Shown: positions 16,101 to 22,061 of the stretch, piece by piece
Layout: each line of letters opens with the position of its first letter
Position numbering within the stretch: position 1 is the first letter of the stretch
Origin: an uncultured Clostridia bacterium
GTDB taxonomy: Bacteria > Bacillota > Clostridia > Oscillospirales > Ruminococcaceae
DNA: 31,244 nucleotides
Assembly (NCBI GenBank): GCA_944388825.1
Contig: CALXKG010000230.1
Location: 1 to 31,244, forward strand
Reading direction: 5' to 3'
Notes under the pieces: generated by a model
What the model saw: the letters and a program-made list of their open reading frames with translations, nothing else
The model's database searches: none
Told to the model about the DNA's origin: nothing
Translations under genes and position numbers: made by a program

Positions 16101-18081
16101 CCTTTACAGCCGGATGGCGGAAGCGGGGATCGACTTCCCGGAAAATGAGGGGAATACCCACCTGCTGCACGGCCTGATGGAGCTGGCCGGGGAGGCGGAC
16201 GCCCGCGGCCTTTCCGGGGCGGACGCCGGACGCTGGCTGTCGGAGACGGCCGCCGCCCGCGGGATCCGGCTGCCGGAGCGGAAGCGGATGACCCAGCTGG
16301 ACGCGGCGGTGGAATATCTGGCGGCGGCGGCGAAGGCAGAAGGGTACCGCCCCCTGCCGCCGCTGTGGATGGAGCCGCTGCCGCCGGTGCTCTATCTGCC
16401 GGCGCTGGAAGGCTGGGAGGAGGCCGCTTCCCGGGGCGGCGTCTGGCAGCGGCCCGGGAAAAGGTGGGAGCTTACCGCCGTCGTCGGCAAGGCCGACGAC
16501 CCGCAGAACCAGAGCCAGCTGCCGGTCGTGCTGAACTTTTCCCGCGGCGGGCACCACGCGCTGATCGGGGCGGTCTCCAGCGGGAAAAGCACCTTTGTCC
16601 AGACGCTGATTTATTCGCTGATCCGGTGTTACCCGCCGGACTGGCTCAACCTCTATATTCTGGACTACAGCGGCCGGATGACCCAGCCGCTGCTGGAGGC
16701 GCCGCATATCGGCGGGATCTTTTTTGAGGACGACGCCCAGAAGACCAGCCGGCTGTTTTACCTGCTGCGGGATATCCTGGAGAAGCGCAAACGGCTTTTC
16801 CAGGGCGGGAATTACGCGCAGTACATCCTGGCGCATGAGGAGGTCTGCCCCGCCGTCCTGCTGGTTATCGACAACCTGGCCGGTTTCCGGGAAAAGACCG
16901 GGGAGGCGTATGACCAGGAGCTGATCCGCCTGGCGCGGGAAGGCGCGGCCTACGGCGTTTACCTGTTTGTCACGGCGGCCGGGTTCGGGATCAGCGAGAT
17001 CCCCAGCCGGCTGGGCGACCAGATCCGGTCGACCCTCTGCCTCTCCCTTCCGGACAGCTTCCAGTACGGCGAGGCCCTGCGGGTCAGCCTGCCCGCCGTA
17101 CTGCCGGAGGCGGGCGTCCCCGGCAGGGGGCTCGTCCTGATGGACGGGCGGGTGCTGGAATTCCAGACCGCCCTCGCGCTGGAAGCGGAGGACAGCTATG
17201 CGCTGGGGGAAAAGCTCCGGCAGGACTGCCGCGGTATGCGGGAAGGGTGGAAGGGAAAAGGCGCCCGGATGGTGCCGTTTATCCCGGACGACCCGTCCTG
17301 GGAAGACCTGGCGGCCCGGGAAGAAGCGCCGGAACTGTTCCGCTCCGCCCGGTACCTCCCGATCGGGTACGACGCGGCGACGGCCGGGATCTACAGCGTG
17401 GATCTGCGGTACGTCTGCTGCTATACCGTGTCCGGCCGCGCGCGCAGCGGGAAGACCGGTATGCTGAAGCTGTGGATGCGGTCGGCGCGGGAAAAGAAGA
17501 TGCGGATTTCCCTGATCGAGCCGGAAGGGACGGCGCTTCAGGCGGAGGCGGAACGGCTGGGCGCGCAGCGTGCCGCGTCGCTGGACGAGATCGTCGCATT
17601 TATCTGGGAGCTGGGCGGCGCCTTCCGCGCGCGGCATGAAATCCGCCGGGAGATGACCGCGCAGGGGAAGGACGAAGACGCGCAGTTTGACCGGATGTGC
17701 CGGGAGGAACCCTGGCTGGTGGTGATCTCCGACCTCACGGCGCTGGCGCGGCTGGCCGGAAGCCCGGAAGCGGCCGGGCGCAACCTGGGCGGGGCGCTTG
17801 CCAACCTGTTTGGGAAGGGGTTTTTGCACAACATCTATTTTGTCGCGGGCTACAACCCGGACGACCGCGCCAGGGCGGCCGGGACGCCGGTGTTTGAGGA
17901 GTTTGTCAAAGACCGCGCCGGCTGCCATCTGGGCGGCAATGTGGCGGCGCAGCAGCTATTGGAGTTTGGCGGGATGCCGTTTAAGGAACAGAACCGTCCG
18001 GAAAAGCCGGGGATCGCCCTGATCCCGCCGCAGAACGGCGCGCCTTACCGGCGGGTCATCCTGCCGCAGGTCAGGAGGTAG
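13153..18081 (+). CDS. essC: EssC-type FtsK/SpoIIIE ATPase, type VII secretion motor
   Basis: About 1,642 aa from ATG 13153, which has AGGTG nine bases upstream; a GTG at 13141 is in frame but too close to any ribosome site. Order: a degenerate FHA-like domain (1-95), a clear FHA domain (about 110-200: VLIGTAPECG, ITRRHASIR, YSRNGVFVNDVRV), two membrane helices (about 260-310), a linker, then three RecA-like ATPase domains. D1 has GTTGSGKS (707-714) and the Walker B end IIIDE (Asp817-Glu818). D2 has GAVSSGKS (1139-1146) with VLLVIDN. D3 has GRARSGKT (1428-1435) with WLVVISD. D1 looks fully catalytic; the Walker B of D2 and D3 lacks the catalytic Glu. The length and order match Firmicutes EssC/YukBA, which drives export of WXG100 and LXG substrates. 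Confidence 0.97.
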   Translation: MVLSICGQNAYKEFALPPGKNLETSLTVRRDVFGLPRDLALRLENSGGRWSFLAPAEGELIRNGAVYDRAPLQDGDYLLYRQRGRNVLAIMARDGSRRFTGYAKYALQAEEVLIGTAPECGIRYSFQYGGAEYITRRHASIRAGGGGLSLRDYSRNGVFVNDVRVHGEAMLQFGDHVDIWGLHMVALGGVLAVREDAALTIDPQQLRPEDLPEQPLSEETAGKIHYHRSPRRLGRLAEGEIAIDPPPAAAAEGEQPLLLAVGPALSMALPMVAGSLLAVAGSRTGGAYMYTGIVTSVLSAVIGAVWAFANLRYARKSRREKEELRFSAYSDYLVRLTDGIRADYQHNREVMLEAYPSAAACIERGLRGERLWERNAFHPDFLCYRLGLGDIPFQKEIRAPGERFEMIPDTLRDKPRMIRENFHMLRQVPVCVDLARERLVGIVGGPDLAGARGILQSLVAQIAVQNCYTDVKLAFFYREDQGDDTEKWEYCRWLPHVWSEGHKMRFVADSSPAASDLLYEIASVLRLRHEMKGSGQAVYKPWYILVLEDSSLLENEPAARYLLDPGQDLGVTVLILADRAEDLPNACECIIRGDAAYTGMYHTREMDMDAGRIQIETMDRSPLERLARKLCSMEVEEVERGGGIPASVTFFDLYGVSRPQELMAPERWKHGRTYENMRALVGVKNGGLPCCLDAHEKYHGPHGLVAGTTGSGKSETLQTYILSLAIQFSPYDVGFFLIDYKGGGMANLFDRLPHTLGTISNLSGGQIQRALVSIKSENQRRQRLFNESGVNNINHYTRLYKNGEVSLPIPHLFIIIDEFAELKREQQEFMQELISVAQVGRSLGVHLILATQKPAGTVDDNIRSNTRFRLCLRVQDRQDSMDMLHRPDAAYLTQAGRAFLQVGSDEVFEQFQSGWSGADFDAETAGSKQVLARMLASTGRMDAEGSYLKRQRKEAARSAWLALLADLCRQAAEEPAGPARTAALYSRMAEAGIDFPENEGNTHLLHGLMELAGEADARGLSGADAGRWLSETAAARGIRLPERKRMTQLDAAVEYLAAAAKAEGYRPLPPLWMEPLPPVLYLPALEGWEEAASRGGVWQRPGKRWELTAVVGKADDPQNQSQLPVVLNFSRGGHHALIGAVSSGKSTFVQTLIYSLIRCYPPDWLNLYILDYSGRMTQPLLEAPHIGGIFFEDDAQKTSRLFYLLRDILEKRKRLFQGGNYAQYILAHEEVCPAVLLVIDNLAGFREKTGEAYDQELIRLAREGAAYGVYLFVTAAGFGISEIPSRLGDQIRSTLCLSLPDSFQYGEALRVSLPAVLPEAGVPGRGLVLMDGRVLEFQTALALEAEDSYALGEKLRQDCRGMREGWKGKGARMVPFIPDDPSWEDLAAREEAPELFRSARYLPIGYDAATAGIYSVDLRYVCCYTVSGRARSGKTGMLKLWMRSAREKKMRISLIEPEGTALQAEAERLGAQRAASLDEIVAFIWELGGAFRARHEIRREMTAQGKDEDAQFDRMCREEPWLVVISDLTALARLAGSPEAAGRNLGGALANLFGKGFLHNIYFVAGYNPDDRARAAGTPVFEEFVKDRAGCHLGGNVAAQQLLEFGGMPFKEQNRPEKPGIALIPPQNGAPYRRVILPQVRR

Positions 18082-18085
18082 GCGG

Positions 18086-18793
18086 ATGGTTTCACTTGTC
18101 ATCTTTTCCGGCAGCGAGGCGGAATGCCGGCAGCTGCAGCAGGCGGTGCGGGACAGGTTCGCCTACCATTCGGAGGACGGCCTCAGCTGCTCCCTGCATA
18201 CCGGCCTGGAGGCGGCGGTAAAGGAACTGCTGTATGGCGGCGCGTCGCTGATCGGATGGGACGTCGACCTGGAAACGGCCCGGCGGGCGATCCTTTCCGC
18301 GCGCCCGCGCTGCCGGGATGCTTTCCTGCTGGTGATCGCCAGCCCGGAGACTTCCCCCCTCACCTTTTTGACGCCGGCGCTAAGGCCGGACACCCTCCTG
18401 CTGCGGCCGCTGGAAGAGCCGGAGGTCAGGCGGGCGGCGTCCGAGATGCTGGCGGCCGTCCGGCGGGCGGGCGAACAGGAAAACTTCTTCTCGATCAACC
18501 GCCGGGACGAACAGCAGCGGATCCCCTGCAGCTCCATTTATTACTTTGAAGCGCGGGGGCGCAGGCTGTACGCCCGGCTGCACCGGGAAGAACTGGGGTT
18601 CGCCGGCACGCTGGAACAGCTGGAGGAGGAGCTGCCGGAGAATTTCAGGCGCACCCACCGGAGTTTTATTGTCAATATGGATAAGGTCGAACAGCTGCTC
18701 CCGACGGAAAACCTGCTGGTCCTCTGGGATGGGCTGACAGTCCCCTTATCCCGCAGCTATAAGAAGGAGATTCGGGAGTATTGCCATGGATGA
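18086..18793 (+). CDS. LytTR-type regulator with atypical receiver domain
   Basis: 235 aa. The C-terminal LytTR DNA-binding domain (about 130-232) is clear: IPCSSIYYFEARGRRLYARL, LEEELPENFRRTHRSFIVNMDKV and the final LSRSYKKEIREY. The N-terminal 115 residues fold like a receiver domain: Asp59 (LIGWDVDLE) aligns with the phosphorylation site. The N-terminal acidic pair is missing (VIFSGSE instead of VxDDE) and the conserved Lys near the end is Arg (LLLRPLEE), so classical phosphorylation is doubtful. No histidine kinase is nearby. It starts four bases after essC behind AGGAGG and overlaps the next gene by 8 bases. A tandem repeat at 19764-19793 upstream of the WXG genes is a likely target. Confidence 0.9.
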   Translation: MVSLVIFSGSEAECRQLQQAVRDRFAYHSEDGLSCSLHTGLEAAVKELLYGGASLIGWDVDLETARRAILSARPRCRDAFLLVIASPETSPLTFLTPALRPDTLLLRPLEEPEVRRAASEMLAAVRRAGEQENFFSINRRDEQQRIPCSSIYYFEARGRRLYARLHREELGFAGTLEQLEEELPENFRRTHRSFIVNMDKVEQLLPTENLLVLWDGLTVPLSRSYKKEIREYCHG

Positions 18794-19502
18794 CCTGGAA
18801 CACGCCTACCTTTTAACGGAAAGCGAGCTGCTTTTGCTGCTGTCGCTTCTGGACAGCCGCCCGGTGCTGCTGTTTTCTTCCCCGGAAGAAGGGCGCGGGG
18901 AGGCGGTAAAATGGGAACAGACGGCGCTGTCCCTCTGCCGGGACGGGCTGGCGGAATGCGGCCCGGACGGCCTGTCGGCGGCGGGCGGGCTGAAACGGCT
19001 GCTGCTTGGCATGAAGGAGGCCGGTACGGTCTGGGCGGGCGCCGGCGTCCGGGACGGCGGGCCGCTGCAGCTGCTGTTTTCCGGGACGCCGCCGGTCCTG
19101 GTGAAGACGGCGCCCGGGGTGCGGCGGCTGGAGGCTTTCGGCGGCACGGCGGAACAGTGGCTGGACGGGGCGCTGGGGCTGCCGGGGCGGCTGCTGGAAG
19201 AAAAGGAAGCGGAAGCGGCGATGCGGGAGGAAGGGATGCGGGAGGCGCTGGACGGCTGCCTGGCTGGGGCCGTCCCGTTTGGCCGGCCGGAGACCGAATG
19301 GCTGCGGCGGCAGGAGGTATACGCCGTCGTGACCCGGTACCGGCGGGACGGTTCCGCCGTGGGCCGGTGGGTCTGGATGCGGTGCGGGACGGATACCGCG
19401 CTGCTCCGGCAGACGCCGGAACAGGAGTCTGTGCAGCTGGACAGCCGGCGCGCCCGCGCGCTGGTGACGGCAGAGAGGGAGGATGGGTATGATCCTGGTT
19501 GA
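18786..19502 (+). CDS. T7SS-locus protein, possibly EspG-like chaperone
   Basis: 238 aa, soluble, no signal peptide. It opens YLLTESELLLLLSLLDSRPV, then WEQTALSLCRDGLAECGPDG. A beta-rich middle (TVWAGAGVRDGGPLQLLFSG) precedes further helices, and a second strand set lies at the end (RWVWMRCGTDTALLRQ, DSRRARALVTAE). This order, an initial ELxxLLxLL helix, a 'rightward-growing L..GL..dG' helix, then two sheet halves, recalls EspG chaperones of mycobacterial ESX systems, which bind WXG/PE-PPE substrates. The similarity is my reading of pattern, not an alignment. It overlaps the LytTR gene by 8 and the YukD gene by 14 bases, so it is translationally coupled to core parts. Confidence 0.6.
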   Translation: MDDLEHAYLLTESELLLLLSLLDSRPVLLFSSPEEGRGEAVKWEQTALSLCRDGLAECGPDGLSAAGGLKRLLLGMKEAGTVWAGAGVRDGGPLQLLFSGTPPVLVKTAPGVRRLEAFGGTAEQWLDGALGLPGRLLEEKEAEAAMREEGMREALDGCLAGAVPFGRPETEWLRRQEVYAVVTRYRRDGSAVGRWVWMRCGTDTALLRQTPEQESVQLDSRRARALVTAEREDGYDPG

Positions 19503-19737
19503 GGTACAGGTCCCGGCGCTTTGCCGCCGGTACGATTTTGAGCTGGAAGAGACGGTCCCGGTGAGGCTGCTGCTGCCGGAAATGATCGAGGCGATCTGCC
19601 AGAAGGAGCGCCTTTCCCACAGCGAGACGCCGCAGGGGATGAGCCTCTATCTGCAGGACCGCCATACCCGTTTAAACGCCGCCGGTACGCTCCTGCAAAA
19701 CGGCGTCTGCGGCGGGCAGAAGCTGATTCTGGTGTGA
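19489..19737 (+). CDS. esaB: YukD/EsaB-like ubiquitin-fold protein
   Basis: 82 aa from ATG 19489, six bases after GGGAGG; an ATG two codons earlier touches the ribosome site. The ubiquitin-like beta-grasp pattern is visible: MILVEVQVPALCRRYDFELE (two strands), a helix MIEAICQKERLS, SLYLQDRHTRLNAAGTLLQN and the final GGQKLILV strand. The length and the closing 'tL.e.gv..G..L.lv' motif match YukD/EsaB proteins, small regulators or assembly factors of Firmicutes type VII systems. It overlaps the preceding gene by 14 bases. A promoter for the WXG genes follows it. Confidence 0.88.
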   Translation: MILVEVQVPALCRRYDFELEETVPVRLLLPEMIEAICQKERLSHSETPQGMSLYLQDRHTRLNAAGTLLQNGVCGGQKLILV

Positions 19738-19763
19738 CAGACGGCGGAAAACGGCGGGGAAAT

Positions 19764-19793
19764 GCCGTTCATCCCGTTTCAGATGCGTTTCAT
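19764..19793 (+). promoter_or_regulatory. Candidate LytTR binding site (tandem repeats, 21-bp period)
   Basis: GCCGTTCATCCCGTTT (19764-19779) and GCGTTTCATCCCATTT (19785-19800) are direct repeats exactly 21 bp apart. GCCGTTCAT fits the LytTR/AgrA half-site [TA][AC][CA]GTTN[AG][TG] at every position but the first. The pair ends just upstream of the place expected for the -35, the standard activator position. Confidence 0.65.
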
Positions 19794-19823
19794 CCCATTT
19801 GGCGCCCCTTTCCGCATGGCCAT

Positions 19824-19831
19824 GCTATAAT
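19824..19831 (+). promoter_or_regulatory. Internal promoter of the WXG gene cluster
   Basis: TATAAT (19826-19831) is preceded by an extended TGC. The expected -35 (about 19803-19808) reads CGCCCC, far from consensus, as in activator-dependent promoters. About 50 bp separate it from the GTG start of the first WXG-like gene. Confidence 0.7.
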
Positions 19832-19878
19832 AAAGCCATCCCGGGAGGGACGGGACCGGAAGAGAGGAGGGAAGAGAT

Positions 19879-20325
19879 GTGCCGGAATTTTCTGTTAAAC
19901 CGGACCGTTTGCGCGGTACGGCGGAAAATGTCTGGAAAACCCAGGCGGCCCTTCGCGGAATGACCGGGGACATCCGGCAGATCCTCCTCTCGCTGCGGGA
20001 ACTGAGCGGGGTGGAGGCGGATATTGACCGGCTCCGGCAGTGCGCCGGAAGGCTGGAGGATACGGCGGGAAGCCTTGGCCGGATGGTCGGCGCGCTGGAG
20101 CAGATCGCTTCCCTTTACGAAAAAAGCGAAGCGGACCTGGCGGGCGGGCTGGAACTTTTCCCGGCGCAGGCGGCTGCGCGGCACGGCCTCCCGGCAGCGG
20201 GCGCGCCGCCGTCCTGGGAAGAAAACCGGCCGGCGGAGAGCCTGGCGGGTTATCAGGCGGCGCTGCGGCCGATGCTGGGCGCGGATGTGACCGGCCGCTT
20301 CAAAAGGCAGGGGGGAGAAAAGTGA
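19879..20325 (+). CDS. WXG100-like helical protein lacking the WxG motif
   Basis: 148 aa, GTG start, GAGGAGG about ten bases upstream. Residues 5-85 form two long amphipathic helices (VWKTQAALRGMTGDIRQILL, then LRQCAGRLEDTAGSLGRMVG), broken at LSGVEAD, where WXG100 proteins have their turn. The first hairpin ends in YEKSE, a YxxxE secretion signal. A Pro/Ala-rich, less ordered tail of about 55 residues follows. This may be an Esx-like partner or a Lap-type targeting protein rather than a homodimeric WXG100. It shares GTGA overlap with the next gene, and the pair may form a heterodimer. Confidence 0.7.
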   Translation: MPEFSVKPDRLRGTAENVWKTQAALRGMTGDIRQILLSLRELSGVEADIDRLRQCAGRLEDTAGSLGRMVGALEQIASLYEKSEADLAGGLELFPAQAAARHGLPAAGAPPSWEENRPAESLAGYQAALRPMLGADVTGRFKRQGGEK

Positions 20326-20627
20326 CGTTGCAGGAAATCCGGGTCAATACCGGCCGGATGCGGGCGGACAGCCGGCAGCTGCAGGAATACCTCGGAAAGG
20401 CGGAAGAACACCTGGCCCGCTATCAGGAACAGATGGCGGCCCTGGACCGGATGTGGAAAGGCCCGGCGCACGACGCGCAGCAGCAGCGGTTTATGCAGGC
20501 CTACCAGCAGATGGAAACGCTCTGCGGGCTGATGCGGCAGCTGGTACAGCAGCTGGAGACTGCCTGCGGCCGGTATGAGGACTGTGAGGAAAATGTGCGG
20601 CAGCTCGTCGACGGGCTGCACGTTTAA
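20322..20627 (+). CDS. WXG100 family protein (WKG)
   Basis: 101 aa from GTG 20322, which overlaps the preceding stop (GTGA) and has GGGGGAG just upstream. A helix (NTGRMRADSRQLQEYLGKAE) is followed by the turn MWKGPAHDAQQQ, where W-K-G is the WXG motif, then a helix through MRQLVQQLETACGRYEDCEE with YEDCE as YxxxE signal. The size is typical for WXG100 proteins, which are secreted as helical hairpin dimers through EssC. It is cotranscribed with five paralogues. Confidence 0.88.
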   Translation: MTLQEIRVNTGRMRADSRQLQEYLGKAEEHLARYQEQMAALDRMWKGPAHDAQQQRFMQAYQQMETLCGLMRQLVQQLETACGRYEDCEENVRQLVDGLHV

Positions 20628-20639
20628 GGAGGGATACGG

Positions 20640-20957
20640 ATGACGGGCCAGATCACCGTCCAGGCCGACCCGCAGCTGCTGCGGAGCACCGCGCAGCAGG
20701 CGAAGGCGCTGGGCAGCCAGCTGCGGCAGGATTTTGAAAGCATGTTTGCCCTGACGGAAAATACGCATTACTACTGGGCCGGGGCCGCCGCCGAGGAATA
20801 CCGGCAGGCTTTCGCCGAACAGCGGGACGGGACGGAGGAACTCCTCCGCCTGCTGTCGGCGTTCCCGGAAGACCTGATGAAAATGGCCGGGGTCTATGAG
20901 GCGGCCGAAACGCGCAATACCGCGCAGGCGGAAAGCCTTCCGGCAGATTTCCTGTAA
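20640..20957 (+). CDS. WXG100 family protein (WAG)
   Basis: 105 aa, AAGGAGG before the ATG. TVQADPQLLRSTAQQAKALG begins helix 1, YYWAGAAAEEYRQAF is the WXG turn, and VYEAAETRN carries the YxxxE signal, followed by a short tail ending LPADFL. This tail recurs in the last paralogue of the cluster (LPADFITG), suggesting duplication. It should be a secreted substrate or co-substrate of the local EssC. Confidence 0.9.
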   Translation: MTGQITVQADPQLLRSTAQQAKALGSQLRQDFESMFALTENTHYYWAGAAAEEYRQAFAEQRDGTEELLRLLSAFPEDLMKMAGVYEAAETRNTAQAESLPADFL

Positions 20958-20969
20958 GGGGGGGCGGGT

Positions 20970-21278
20970 ATGAAGAGCAGCGGCGAGATCCGGTTTGACT
21001 TTTCCAACGCCCTTTCCCAGGCGCAGAAGCTGGACGACCTGGCAGACCGGCTCAGCCGGGAAACGGTCCGGGGGATGGAAGAAGATATCCAGGCGCTGCA
21101 GTCCGCGTGGACGGGGGAAAGCGCACGGAAATTCGTACAGAAGGAGGGGGAACTGGAACAGGCCATCGAGCGGGACGCCAGGGAACTGCGGGCCATCGCG
21201 GAGGATATCCGCCGGATCGCCCGGCAGATCTACGACGCCGAAATGCGCGCCCTGGCGCTCATCCGGCAGAGAAAGTAA
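20970..21278 (+). CDS. WXG100 family protein (WTG)
   Basis: 102 aa. Helix 1 (FDFSNALSQAQKLDDLADRL) leads to LQSAWTGESARKFVQ, with W-T-G as the WXG motif, then a long helix ending IYDAEMRALALIRQRK. The expected YxxxE becomes Y-D-A-E-M, one position short, so this member may rely on a partner for the export signal. GGGGG precedes the ATG. It lies 12 bp after the previous paralogue. Confidence 0.86.
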   Translation: MKSSGEIRFDFSNALSQAQKLDDLADRLSRETVRGMEEDIQALQSAWTGESARKFVQKEGELEQAIERDARELRAIAEDIRRIARQIYDAEMRALALIRQRK

Positions 21279-21320
21279 ACGGCAGGCAGACAGCAGACGA
21301 CAGACAAGGAGGATACGACT

Positions 21321-21608
21321 ATGGCTATGTTTTTGGTGAATTTTGAGCAGCTCCGGCAGAAGGCGGAACAGCTGGAACAGATGAACGTGCAGTTCCGCAA
21401 GGCGGTGTCCCAGCTCTCCGACAGCGAGGCCAGCCTGGCGCAGATGTGGGAAGGCGAGGCGCAGAAGGCTTTCCGCACCGCGTTTAACCAGGACCGGGAA
21501 CAGTTTGAGGCGTTCGCCCAGGGGATCGACAAATATGTCCAGGCCCTGCGGGAAGCCGTCAGCCAGTATGAATCGGCTGAAAACAAAAACGTCGGGATCG
21601 CAAAATGA
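21321..21608 (+). CDS. WXG100 family protein (WEG)
   Basis: 95 aa, the size of canonical EsxA. Helix 1 (FEQLRQKAEQLEQMNVQFRK), the turn AQMWEGEAQKAFRTAF with W-E-G, then a helix with SQYESAENKN (YxxxE). AAGGAGG precedes the first ATG at a suitable distance. It is the most EsxA-like member of the cluster. Confidence 0.92.
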   Translation: MAMFLVNFEQLRQKAEQLEQMNVQFRKAVSQLSDSEASLAQMWEGEAQKAFRTAFNQDREQFEAFAQGIDKYVQALREAVSQYESAENKNVGIAK

Positions 21609-21663
21609 CCGGCAGACAAAAAGGCACAATCCATAAACCGATGATGAAAAGGAGCGTATCAAT

Positions 21664-21981
21664 ATGACTGGCACCTTAAAAGTTACCCCTGAAAAACTGA
21701 CGGCCACGGCGAATGAGTTTAAGACGCAGGGACAGAGCATCCGCACGCTGACGGCGGAGATGCTTTCGCTGGTGAACGGGATGAACGGCGTGTGGCAGGG
21801 CGACGCGCAGGCGGCTTTTGCCGGCCGGTTAAAGGCCCTGGACGGGGATATGGATCAGATCCAGAAGAAAATCGAAGACCACGTCAAGGACCTGACCGAA
21901 ATGGCGGCCAATTACACGCGGGCTGAAACGGAGAACAGCAGTGATTTAAACGCGCTGCCGGCCGATTTTATCACCGGCTGA
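21664..21981 (+). CDS. WXG100 family protein (WQG)
   Basis: 105 aa. KVTPEKLTATANEFKTQGQS forms helix 1, NGVWQGDAQAAFAGRL the WXG turn, and NYTRAETEN the YxxxE signal, before the tail ALPADFITG shared with the WAG protein. AAAAGGAG precedes the ATG. It is the last of the tandem series, and a strong hairpin follows 18 bp after its stop. Confidence 0.92.
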   Translation: MTGTLKVTPEKLTATANEFKTQGQSIRTLTAEMLSLVNGMNGVWQGDAQAAFAGRLKALDGDMDQIQKKIEDHVKDLTEMAANYTRAETENSSDLNALPADFITG

Positions 21982-21999
21982 GTACCGGCATGGCGGGAA

Positions 22000-22039
22000 G
22001 GTTATACAGACGGACGGATACCCGCCCGCCTGTATAACC
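22000..22039 (+). other. Hairpin closing the WXG100 gene cluster
   Basis: GGTTATACAG (22000-22009) pairs perfectly with CTGTATAACC (22030-22039), and most of the inner GACGGACGG/CCGCCCGCC also pairs. No T-run follows. It is more likely an mRNA-stability or processing element, or a partial attenuator, than a full terminator. It would let WXG mRNA outlast the downstream part. Confidence 0.65.
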
Positions 22040-22061
22040 GCAGCAAGAGGAAGGGAAATGT

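Noticed and set aside
13387..17928. A 1,513-codon open frame opposite essC
   Set aside because: Its translation is Pro/Arg/His/Gly-rich without domains, and it is the complement of a gene with clear motifs; high GC leaves the antisense frame open.
19877..19958. ATG at 19877 as start of the first WXG-like gene
   Set aside because: It is in another frame and stops after about 26 codons; the GTG at 19879 opens the 148-aa frame.
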